A stretch of 8,145 bases of DNA from 2-12-FULL-41-16 sp964390625 (GTDB lineage: Bacteria > Patescibacteriota > Patescibacteriia > Magasanikbacterales > UBA922): NCBI GenBank assembly GCA_964390625.1, contig CAYMID010000031.1:1-8145 (forward strand), read 5' to 3'. This document shows positions 1-6,820 of this stretch, piece after piece; positions within the stretch are counted from its first letter, which is position 1; each line of letters begins with the position of its first letter. The position numbers and the translations under genes are program-made. The notes under the pieces are model-generated. The model was given only the letters and a program-made list of their open reading frames with translations, did no database searches and was not told where the DNA came from.

Positions 1-714
1 GGTCATATTCATCCCGTCAGTCAGGTACAAAGTGAACTCGAAGATTTGTTCACGAGTATGGGCTTTACGGTGCTCGACGGGCCAGAGCTCGAGAGCGATT
101 ATTATAATTTTACTGCCCTCAACATTCCACCAGACCACCCAGCCCGCGACATGCAGGACACGTTTTATATCAAGGGACATTCGAATTGGGTCATGCGCAC
201 GCACACCACCTCGCTGCAGGTGCGCGCGCTCCAAAAATTTGGAGCGCCACTGAGAGCTATTGTGCCTGGTCGTTGTTTCCGTAACGAAGCAACAGACCCT
301 CGCCACGAGCACACGTTTTATCAGCTCGATGGGATTATGGTTGATAAAAAAATTAACCTAGCGCACATGAAAGGTGTATTTCAGGCTGTGGCTGATCATT
401 TGTTTGGGACAGGCACTCAAATTCGTCTCATGCCAAAATTTTATCCATTCGTTGAGCCAGGACTGCGTGGAGAAATTACCTGTTTTATTTGCAAGGGCAA
501 GGGGTGTCGCGTGTGCAAACAAACTGGTTGGCTCGAGGCTATGCCAGGTGGTTTGATTCACCCAAATGTTCTGCGCGAAGCTGGCCTTGATCCCAATGAA
601 TACAGTGGTTTTGCATTTGGTTTTGGTTTGACACGCTTAGCCATGCTTAAGTACGGTATCGAAGATGTGCGCCTCCTCCAATCTGGCGACCTCAGATTTT
701 TGCAGCAATTCTAA
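1..714 (+). CDS. pheS: Phenylalanyl-tRNA synthetase alpha subunit, 5' end outside the window
   Basis: Catalytic subunit of the alpha2beta2 synthetase that charges tRNA-Phe in the cytoplasm. The frame is open from base 1, giving 237 residues; compared with the E. coli protein, roughly the first 90-110 residues (the N-terminal coiled coil) are missing. Class II motifs are visible, counting from base 1: motif 1 around HPARDMQDTF (H46-F55), motif 2 around RCFRNEATD and RHEHTFYQLDG (R91-G111), and motif 3 GFAFGFGLTRL with R212. The alanine of GFAF, which sets the size of the Phe pocket in E. coli, is kept. An inserted C161-x2-C164-x4-C169-x2-C172 knuckle precedes TGWLE, as in some bacterial PheS proteins. 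The TAA stop is one base before the pheT start, so the two are almost certainly co-transcribed. Identification is firm. Confidence 0.97.
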   Translation, partial: GHIHPVSQVQSELEDLFTSMGFTVLDGPELESDYYNFTALNIPPDHPARDMQDTFYIKGHSNWVMRTHTTSLQVRALQKFGAPLRAIVPGRCFRNEATDPRHEHTFYQLDGIMVDKKINLAHMKGVFQAVADHLFGTGTQIRLMPKFYPFVEPGLRGEITCFICKGKGCRVCKQTGWLEAMPGGLIHPNVLREAGLDPNEYSGFAFGFGLTRLAMLKYGIEDVRLLQSGDLRFLQQF

Positions 715-715
715 T

Positions 716-3157
716 ATGCTTATCAGTAAAAATTGGCTTCGCGACTTTGTTTTTTTGCCCGATGCGTTTGATGCACCAGATTTAGCGCGTCGTTTGTCGC
801 TCGCCACGGTTGAAGTTGAGGGTGTGTCTGTGCAGGGTGCGGATTTGGAAAATATTGTCGTTGGTTTGATTACTAAAATCGACGCCCACCCAAATGCCGA
901 TAAGTTGCGTGTCTGTACGGTTGATGTGGGTGATGAGGCCCTTTCAATTGTGTGTGGTGGTTCCAACGTGGCGGTGGGAATGAAAGTGGTTGTGGCTAAG
1001 TTAGGCGCAAGCGTGCGTTGGCATGGCCAGGGCGATCCAATTGTGATGGAGCCCGCGACCATTCGTGGCGTGGAATCACGCGGCATGATTTGTGCCTCTG
1101 ATGAAGTTGGCCTGCTCGAACGTTTCCCTAAAAAAGACGAAAAAGAAATTGTGGATTTGACTGGCGTGACTGCCAAACCAGGGACACCGCTAGCCGTGGC
1201 GTTGGATCTTGATGACGTGATTTTTGACATTGATAACAAATCGCTTAGCAACCGTCCGGATTTGTGGGGCCACTATGGATTGGCCCGCGAAGTGGCTGCG
1301 CTAACGCGCAAAAAATTTAAGGAATTAAAACCACCAGCCCTTAAAACACAGCGTGATTGGACTGTGCGGGTAGATGTGCGGGCACCAGAACTGTGCTCGC
1401 GGTATATGGCTGTGGCTTTGACTGGAGTAAGTGCAACGGCTTCGCCAGATTGGCTGGTGCGTCGGTTAGTGGCTACTGGCCAGCGTTCGATTAATGCGAT
1501 TGTGGACCTGACCAATTATGTCATGCTTGAACTCGGTCAACCATTGCATGCGTTTGATGCTGACGTAATTAAAGAAGGGGATAAAGCAGTGTCACTCGTA
1601 GTGCGTCGAGCAGCGGTAGGCGAGGCCTTTGCGGCACTGGACGACAAAGAATACACGCTTACCGAAAACACCTTAGTAATTGCCAACCAAACCGAAGCCC
1701 TGGCCTTGGCAGGCATTAAAGGCGGTAAACATAGTGGTGTGACCGAAACAACATCAACCATTATTATTGAAGCTGCCACATTTAATGCTGGTTTTATTCG
1801 TCGCGCATCCACCCAATTAGGTTTGCGTACCGATTCATCAGCTCGATTCGAAAAAACGTTGGATCCAATGTTGCCAGAGTTTGCACTTCGTCGCATTGTA
1901 GAATTGGCCCATCAAATTTGGCCCAAGGCACAGGTGGTTAGTGAAATCACAGATGTGATTAATACAAATACAACGCCAAAAGTACTGGAATTTTCCTGGG
2001 ATTTTATTAATGAACGTTTGGGTGTGGAAATTCCCCGCAAAACCGCACTTGATATTTTGGAACACCTTGGGTTTGTTGTAAAAATCAAGAAGAATCAGGC
2101 GCGTGTCACCATTCCTTCGTGGCGTGCTAGTAAGGATATTGCTATTCCCGAAGATATTGTCGAGGAAGTGGCGCGGGTGTTTGGATATGAAAATATTCCA
2201 GCCACAATGCCTGAATTTCCAACTGTACCACCAGTGGTAAATTTAGTTCGTAAGGCCGAGCGGGTGAGCCGTGATGTATTATCGTCAATGGCGTTTTCCG
2301 AAGTCTCCAATTATTCGTTTGTAGCGTCGGAGTGGTTGCAGCGCTTAGGTTTAGATGTGAGTCAGTATTTGGCGCTCGACAACCCAATTGCCAAAGACCG
2401 TCCATTATTACGCCGCGAATTGTGGCCAGGTTTGGTCGAGACAGTGGAGTCCAATGCTCATCGTTTTGACCAAGTGCGTGTGTTTGAACTGGGCCGTAGT
2501 TACTGTGTGGAAGATGCAGGCGAACGGGCTGAACCGCGTTCGGATGAGCTTCTACCTCGTCAGCCAAATCTTTTGGGCCTAGCTGTGGCCGAAAAAGGCA
2601 CTCATGAACCATTTTTTATGGTGGCTCAGGCTGTGCGTGAGCTCGGTTTGGTTTTAAAACGCCCGCTTGAATTGCGCGCTGTTAAACTCGGTACCCAATT
2701 TCACCCTGGTCGTAGTGCGGAAATAGTATCCGGTGATGTGGTGGTTGGGTGGGTTGCCGAGTTACACCCGCAGTTACAAAACACACTAGGAATTGCTGCG
2801 CGTGTTGCTGTTGCTGAACTATCACTTACTTTGCTGATTGAACAGCCAGTGCAGTTGGCTGCCTATACACCGGTGGCAGAGTTCCCAAGTGTGACTCGTG
2901 ATGTTGCGTTTACTGTGCCTCAGGGTGTTGCACATAGTGCAATTGTGGCGGTGTTAAAAACCGCAGATCCATTGGTTAGCGCGATCGAATTGTTCGATGT
3001 CTATCGTGGCGAACACGTGGCGGCTGCCCAAAAAAGTTTGGCGTATAAAATTACTTACCAAACCGATCACACGCTCACGACTGCCGAAATTGACGCAGCA
3101 CATAAAGCCGTCACTAAACTTCTCGAGAAAAATTTTGGCGCCACATTGCGCGTGTAA
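716..3157 (+). CDS. pheT: Phenylalanyl-tRNA synthetase beta subunit
   Basis: Structural and editing subunit of PheRS, partner of PheS, which hydrolyses mischarged Tyr-tRNA-Phe. The 813 residues are close to the usual bacterial size of about 800. Domains in order: EMAP-like tRNA-binding OB fold (~40-150, with HPNADKLRVC), B3/B4 editing domain (~223-400), B5 domain (~422-495), synthetase-like core (~505-705) and C-terminal anticodon-binding FDX-ACB domain (~719-813, EFPSVTRDVAF). Residues aligning with the E. coli editing site are H278 (H265), E352 (E334) and T372 (T354); E. coli A356 corresponds to S374. The ATG at 716 is chosen because MLISKNWLRDF is the typical PheT N-terminus and it lies one base after the pheS stop. 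An in-frame extension to 665 would overlap pheS and looks unlike PheT. No Shine-Dalgarno sequence precedes the ATG, so translation may be coupled to pheS. Confidence 0.97.
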   Translation: MLISKNWLRDFVFLPDAFDAPDLARRLSLATVEVEGVSVQGADLENIVVGLITKIDAHPNADKLRVCTVDVGDEALSIVCGGSNVAVGMKVVVAKLGASVRWHGQGDPIVMEPATIRGVESRGMICASDEVGLLERFPKKDEKEIVDLTGVTAKPGTPLAVALDLDDVIFDIDNKSLSNRPDLWGHYGLAREVAALTRKKFKELKPPALKTQRDWTVRVDVRAPELCSRYMAVALTGVSATASPDWLVRRLVATGQRSINAIVDLTNYVMLELGQPLHAFDADVIKEGDKAVSLVVRRAAVGEAFAALDDKEYTLTENTLVIANQTEALALAGIKGGKHSGVTETTSTIIIEAATFNAGFIRRASTQLGLRTDSSARFEKTLDPMLPEFALRRIVELAHQIWPKAQVVSEITDVINTNTTPKVLEFSWDFINERLGVEIPRKTALDILEHLGFVVKIKKNQARVTIPSWRASKDIAIPEDIVEEVARVFGYENIPATMPEFPTVPPVVNLVRKAERVSRDVLSSMAFSEVSNYSFVASEWLQRLGLDVSQYLALDNPIAKDRPLLRRELWPGLVETVESNAHRFDQVRVFELGRSYCVEDAGERAEPRSDELLPRQPNLLGLAVAEKGTHEPFFMVAQAVRELGLVLKRPLELRAVKLGTQFHPGRSAEIVSGDVVVGWVAELHPQLQNTLGIAARVAVAELSLTLLIEQPVQLAAYTPVAEFPSVTRDVAFTVPQGVAHSAIVAVLKTADPLVSAIELFDVYRGEHVAAAQKSLAYKITYQTDHTLTTAEIDAAHKAVTKLLEKNFGATLRV

Positions 3158-3160
3158 AAC

Positions 3161-3189
3161 TTCACAACAAAAACTACTCGTGGTATACT
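3161..3189 (+). promoter_or_regulatory. Sigma70-type promoter for the small membrane protein gene
   Basis: A -35 box TTCACA (3161-3166, 5/6) and -10 box TATACT (3184-3189, 5/6) are separated by 17 bases. TGG directly before the -10 gives an extended -10. The -35 starts four bases after the pheT stop and the -10 sits in the terminator loop. Transcription would start near 3196, inside the right arm of the hairpin, so this transcript would not carry the complete terminator. The leader would be about 19 bases, without a Shine-Dalgarno sequence. Confidence 0.7.
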
Positions 3190-3203
3190 ATGAGTAGTTT
3201 TTT
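3169..3203 (+). terminator. Intrinsic terminator of the pheST operon
   Basis: An inverted repeat begins 11 bases after the pheT stop: left arm AAAAACTACTC (3169-3179) and perfect complement GAGTAGTTTTT (3192-3202). With two G-U pairs the stem extends to 15 pairs around a TATA tetraloop (3184-3187). Six T residues (3198-3203) close the right side. The stem is A/T-rich, so strength is uncertain. It overlaps the promoter of the next gene. Confidence 0.75.
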
Positions 3204-3214
3204 ATTGCCTGTCT

Positions 3215-3556
3215 ATGCAACCAAACACTGCGCACGATATTTTGTACATTGTATTAGCCCTTGCTACCGTTTGGATTACGGTTTTTCTATGCTGGTTGCT
3301 GTACCAAGCTGGCCGTGCTTTGCAAAATGTTAATCGAATTATTGAGCATTTAACGGGTACATTGGATAGCATTTCGAGTGCAGTCGAATTTATGCGCCGT
3401 CGTTTGGATGGCATGTCCTCGAGTTTGGGTGGATTAGTTTCCTTGGCCGGCAATATGGCCGAAAAATTTATTTTCAAAAAGGTTGCCAAAAAAATGGCCG
3501 AGCGTGATGAGGATGAAGACGAAGAAGTGGCATCAAAAAAACGTCGCAAGAAATAA
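3215..3556 (+). CDS. Small single-pass membrane protein with charged C-terminal tail
   Basis: A 113-residue protein of unknown function. One strong hydrophobic segment spans about residues 9-31 (ILYIVLALATVWITVFLCWL). An amphipathic, probably helical stretch follows (~35-95), then seven consecutive acidic residues (98-104) and six consecutive basic residues (108-113). This layout loosely resembles DUF948/YtxH-like membrane-anchored coiled-coil proteins, but no family is assigned. It is likely anchored at the cytoplasmic membrane with the long helix and tail in the cytoplasm. The gene follows pheT by 57 bases but has its own promoter, and it ends head-on against the cyclase gene with no base between the two stop codons. 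A good promoter upstream, a terminator downstream and the clear membrane segment support a real gene. Confidence 0.85.
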   Translation: MQPNTAHDILYIVLALATVWITVFLCWLLYQAGRALQNVNRIIEHLTGTLDSISSAVEFMRRRLDGMSSSLGGLVSLAGNMAEKFIFKKVAKKMAERDEDEDEEVASKKRRKK

Positions 3557-5293
3557 TTAGTCTTCGAAAACTTCTGGTATTGGACCATCGAGCCACACTT
3601 CGATGGTTTTTTCGTGTTTCTCGGGCACGTGTCCGCGGTAGTGGAAGTCTCCAATCGTGACTGGTGGTTGGTCTGCGGGTAGTTCGGGATGGATTAAACC
3701 AACCACCTCGGGGGCGAGTGCGGTCGAGCCCTTGAACGCTCCGTATTGTTCCAAACGGGCGGCACGGTTGAGGCCTTGGCCACACCCTTCGAATAGTGGG
3801 TTTGGATCCAGGTCTTTTTCAATATTTAAATCAAACCACACTACTTCGTCGTAAGCAATCCCAATGCGCAATTTTACGCCATTTTCCGCGGCAAGTTGGT
3901 GGAGACGGCGCGCACACTCAATCATACCAATGGCCGCATCGTGTGGATGTTGATACTGGCCAGGATCATCGGGGTGGCGTTCCCATTCTGCCCACACTAC
4001 TAAAGCACCATCACCCATAAATTTGTAAGGCCAGAATCCGTATTCGTCTTGCACTAAGTGTTTAATCTTTCCCATGGTGTGGGTCAAAAATTCAGCCGTA
4101 CCACGACTGCCGCGCTCGGCCGCAATCTTGGTAAACCCGCAGACATCGACTTGCATAACTAAAGTAGGGAGTGTCACTTCCTGGTAGGCCCCGTGCATTA
4201 GTAGTTGAGCGACGCGCCGCGTGGGTGCGTGACGTTCGGCAATTTCAGTCAGTAGTTCGCGCTCAGCTCGTTCTGAAGCAGCCAACAATTCGGCGGCGGC
4301 AGTGCGTTCTTCTTGTGACAAACCTTTATCGATTGGTGTAAGTAGGCCAGGCAAAGCTTCGCACAAACGAAAAAACCAATTGGTGTGCCACTGGATGGAT
4401 AGGTGAGTCGGAATATCGCGGTTGTGGCGGTAAATTTCCCCTGCACGCATAACTGGGTACAATTCGCCGGTTTTGGTATCTTTGGTACAAATGTCGCGGG
4501 TGATCAAAATAGCTGCTAACGTGCCTGGTGCAGAGCGGGTTTGGTAATCACCTAAATAAGCACCAGTAGCAGCGTCGCGAACCAGGTGTACCACTTCACC
4601 ATACTCCTCATAATCAATAAAAAGTGTGTCGTGGTTAACCACGACAGTTGAACCTGGTGCCTCATGGTGCATAACGTAACGTGGTGTAACATTAACGGTT
4701 TTGTAGGCAACGCGGGCAGATTTTTTTTGACCAGGCCAAATTTGAATAGTTGATTCCATGATTCCAGGAATGTAGTAGAGGACCGAGCGGTAGTCCTCGG
4801 TTGCAGTGCGTCGTTCGCCGTTGGGACCGTCTAAATACTCAATAGCAAAAACACAATGATCAGGTTCGTCAACCACAAATCGGAATTTTTTATTACGGTT
4901 AAACGCGCGTGTAGCTTGGTCAACCACCCGCATAGCCATACGCGGGCTAGTGATAAAGCGGATCAAACCACTTAATAAAAAACGTTGTAAACTGTCGGAA
5001 AAACCAAATGATGCCGCTGCTGCTGTGCGTCCAGCTTCTATTAAATGTGTAACATGTCCGCTCACCGACACAAAAGCATCTTCGATTTGTTGATATTGGT
5101 GTAAGGTTACCCAAGCTTGGGCCAAAGTGCGCGGTGTCCAAAATGGTTTCCCGGTAGCCGCGCGGGTTGCATCCCAAATAATGTTTGGGTCAATGCCAAG
5201 ACGGCGTGCCGCAACCAAAAAAATCACGATATTTTTTAAACAAATATCTTGCCACTTACTGAGTGAGTTTGAGCTTAGTTCAGAGTGATTCAC
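3557..5293 (-). CDS. Class III adenylate/guanylate cyclase with unrecognised N-terminal half
   Basis: A 578-residue protein whose C-terminal part (~372-570) is a class III nucleotide cyclase, making cAMP or cGMP from NTP. Expected catalytic residues are present: metal aspartates D383 (QVDVCGFT) and D428 (KFMGDGALVVW), purine-contacting K424, and transition-state residues N509 and R513 (LNRAARLE). The position usually Asp or Thr in adenylate cyclases holds E502. K424 favours ATP, but nucleotide choice is uncertain. Such domains act as dimers; an Ala/Glu-rich helix (~325-365) probably links to the front half. Residues 1-320 are not recognised: a helical section (~10-135), then a more strand-rich section (~136-300). 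No clear membrane segment is seen, so it is likely cytoplasmic. The GTG start at 5293 is chosen because no ATG lies nearby and a promoter precedes it. It is divergent from the acyltransferase gene. No cAMP receptor gene is in the window. Confidence 0.9.
   Translation of the reverse strand: MNHSELSSNSLSKWQDICLKNIVIFLVAARRLGIDPNIIWDATRAATGKPFWTPRTLAQAWVTLHQYQQIEDAFVSVSGHVTHLIEAGRTAAAASFGFSDSLQRFLLSGLIRFITSPRMAMRVVDQATRAFNRNKKFRFVVDEPDHCVFAIEYLDGPNGERRTATEDYRSVLYYIPGIMESTIQIWPGQKKSARVAYKTVNVTPRYVMHHEAPGSTVVVNHDTLFIDYEEYGEVVHLVRDAATGAYLGDYQTRSAPGTLAAILITRDICTKDTKTGELYPVMRAGEIYRHNRDIPTHLSIQWHTNWFFRLCEALPGLLTPIDKGLSQEERTAAAELLAASERAERELLTEIAERHAPTRRVAQLLMHGAYQEVTLPTLVMQVDVCGFTKIAAERGSRGTAEFLTHTMGKIKHLVQDEYGFWPYKFMGDGALVVWAEWERHPDDPGQYQHPHDAAIGMIECARRLHQLAAENGVKLRIGIAYDEVVWFDLNIEKDLDPNPLFEGCGQGLNRAARLEQYGAFKGSTALAPEVVGLIHPELPADQPPVTIGDFHYRGHVPEKHEKTIEVWLDGPIPEVFED
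3584..3612 (+). terminator. Intrinsic terminator for the small membrane protein gene, inside the convergent cyclase gene
   Basis: A perfect 8-base stem, ACCATCGA (3584-3591) and TCGATGGT (3600-3607), has an 8-base loop and is followed by a run of six T residues (3607-3612). Two further G-U pairs can form at the base. It lies 27 bases after the small gene's stop and is encoded within the last codons of the minus-strand cyclase gene (around KTIEVWLDGP). The T run exists only for plus-strand transcription, so it would serve the small gene. Confidence 0.65.
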
Positions 5294-5311
5294 ACGTGTA
5301 ATAATGTGCTA

Positions 5312-5340
5312 AATTTACCAAAAAATGACCGCTGCGTCAA
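5312..5340 (-). promoter_or_regulatory. Promoter of the cyclase gene
   Basis: Read on the minus strand, -35 TTGACG (5340-5335, 5/6) and -10 TAAATT (5317-5312, 4/6) are separated by 17 bases, with TGG before the -10 (extended -10). The predicted start near 5305 leaves a leader of about 12 bases before the GTG at 5293, with no Shine-Dalgarno sequence. It interleaves with the opposing acyltransferase promoter. Confidence 0.6.
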
Positions 5341-5353
5341 TTTCGTGTATACT
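5325..5353 (+). promoter_or_regulatory. Promoter of the acyltransferase-phosphatase gene, near-leaderless
   Basis: -35 ATGACC (5325-5330, 4/6) and -10 TATACT (5348-5353, 5/6) are separated by 17 bases. Six bases after the -10 comes ACTATG, so transcription starting at A5360 would give a leader of three bases. The -35 lies inside the spacer of the minus-strand cyclase promoter. Confidence 0.6.
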
Positions 5354-5362
5354 AATGTCACT

Positions 5363-6820
5363 ATGAAAGCACTGCGAGACCTGTCAGCAGTTCAAATCAT
5401 TCTTGGGATAGCGTTGCGACTAGTTTTTATTGGCGGTCATGCGCTCATATTCCCAATTGGCTTATTGGTTGAACATTTAATCGCGCGCGAAGATCGTCCG
5501 CGTTTTTGGCGTTTGTTGGCACGCAATTTAAATCGGCGTATTTTTTCGTTATTTGGTTTGCGCATGATTGGGACTGGTCACATTCCATCGCCAACCGAGC
5601 ACGCGCGGTTGTATATTTCCAATCACCCAACCATGATTGATGGTTTTTTGTACTTTATGTTTTTGGGACCAGAAATAATTCCTCTGACTGCGCCCGCCAA
5701 AATGCAGATCTTTCCGTTTAATAAGTGGTTCCCAAAAATGGGAATGGTGGATGTGGCACGCGATGCGTATGATTCGATTCACGCTGATACGGCTCAGGAT
5801 CGCCATGACGCTATTCGATCATTAGTTGCTTATGCAGCCCGCGAACAAAAATCATTGTTAATTTTTCCCGAAGGACACATTGAGCATGGTGGTGTGCATT
5901 ATATTCACACTGGGGCCGCCCGTGTTTCGATTCGCGCCCATATCCCAATTGTACCGTTGGTGCTAGCTAATATGGATCGTGTTTTGTTACCTGGAGTGCG
6001 CTACCGACCAGGTCCAGTGTACGTACGTGTAGGTAAGGAAATAAACCCACCTGCAGTAGCGCGTACCATGCCATATCGGCACGCGGTCAAAGAATATTCA
6101 AATACCATTGCTCAAACTCTATACAAAATGGTACCAGCCCGCATGCTGCCGTCTGATTTAGGGGTTGCAGATCCAGCGCGCATCGGGGTATTTGTGGACA
6201 TTGACCGCACTTTATACAAAGGATATTCGCAGGCTGATTTTTTGAAGTGGCTCGAAAAACGTAGAGTGATTAAAGCCGGTACTGTGCGTCACTTGGTGTG
6301 GTACATGTTCGAAGAAAAAATCCATCTTTTGTCGCATAACCAACTAATGCGCCAGGCTTATTTATTCACTCGTGATTTTACCGAAGCTCAGCTTGCGGCC
6401 GAGGCAGAACTATTTTTTAAACAACAGTGTGTTCCTAGATTAGTTCATAATTTATTACCAATCCTCAAGGATCACCAAAAACGTGGCCACCAAATTTTTT
6501 TGGTGAGCGAAGTGATTCGGCCGTTGGCAAAACATTTTAAGGAATTTATTGGGGCCAAAGATATTGCGGTAACACAACTTAAAAAATCACACGGCGTATA
6601 CACAGGTGAAGTGGCAGAATTTTGTTTTGGAATTGAAAAGGCCAAGCGCGTCGAAGCGTTGGCCCTGGAGTATGGAGTGGATTTACACCGCAGTTATGCG
6701 TACGGTGATTCGATGTCTGATTTTCCAATGTTACATTTAGTGCGTCACGCGATGGCGGTTCGTCCTAAACGTGCGTTGCGCCACGCTGCGTTGGAGGCAC
6801 GCTGGCCAATAATAAATTAA
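5363..6820 (+). CDS. Fused PlsC-type acyltransferase and HAD-IB phosphatase
   Basis: A 485-residue two-domain protein. The N-terminus has a hydrophobic stretch (~10-38) likely to lie in the cytoplasmic membrane. The PlsC-like domain (~60-250), expected to acylate lysophosphatidic acid or another glycerolipid, shows the catalytic NHxxxxD motif (N87-H88, D93), FPEG (168-171) and the IPIVPLV motif (194-200). The C-terminal half (~274-470) is a HAD-IB/phosphoserine-phosphatase-like domain: D279, D281 and T283 in DIDRT, S382 in FLVS, a lysine near 426-428, and GDSxxD (G448, D449, D453). All catalytic residues appear present. The pairing suggests acylation followed by, or coupled to, removal of a phosphate in membrane lipid synthesis, but substrates are inferred. 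The ATG at 5363 is chosen over an in-frame extension to 5285 because the latter crosses both promoters and looks unlike protein. The stop overlaps the convergent lipoprotein gene. Confidence 0.92.
   Translation: MKALRDLSAVQIILGIALRLVFIGGHALIFPIGLLVEHLIAREDRPRFWRLLARNLNRRIFSLFGLRMIGTGHIPSPTEHARLYISNHPTMIDGFLYFMFLGPEIIPLTAPAKMQIFPFNKWFPKMGMVDVARDAYDSIHADTAQDRHDAIRSLVAYAAREQKSLLIFPEGHIEHGGVHYIHTGAARVSIRAHIPIVPLVLANMDRVLLPGVRYRPGPVYVRVGKEINPPAVARTMPYRHAVKEYSNTIAQTLYKMVPARMLPSDLGVADPARIGVFVDIDRTLYKGYSQADFLKWLEKRRVIKAGTVRHLVWYMFEEKIHLLSHNQLMRQAYLFTRDFTEAQLAAEAELFFKQQCVPRLVHNLLPILKDHQKRGHQIFLVSEVIRPLAKHFKEFIGAKDIAVTQLKKSHGVYTGEVAEFCFGIEKAKRVEALALEYGVDLHRSYAYGDSMSDFPMLHLVRHAMAVRPKRALRHAALEARWPIIN

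Noticed and set aside
665..715. In-frame N-terminal extension of pheT
   Set aside because: It overlaps the end of pheS in another frame, and its residues do not resemble PheT, whereas the ATG at 716 gives the standard N-terminus.
637..1251. 204-residue open frame on the minus strand
   Set aside because: Antisense to pheS and pheT coding sequence, low-complexity Ser/Thr-rich composition, no recognisable domain. It is a shadow of pheT codon use.
2142..2612. 156-residue open frame on the minus strand
   Set aside because: Lies wholly antisense to the pheT core region, with no family resemblance and no promoter.
3190..3336. Short open frame starting at the ATG inside the pheST terminator
   Set aside because: About 45 codons, out of frame with the small membrane protein and without family resemblance; its ATG lies upstream of the predicted transcript start.
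5285..5362. In-frame extension of the acyltransferase upstream of 5363
   Set aside because: It would cross both divergent promoters, and its sequence does not look like the start of a PlsC protein.
5280..5362. CRP-type site (TGTGA-N6-TCACA) near the cyclase
   Set aside because: Half-site-like GTGA and TCAC stretches exist, but not with the required spacing on either strand.
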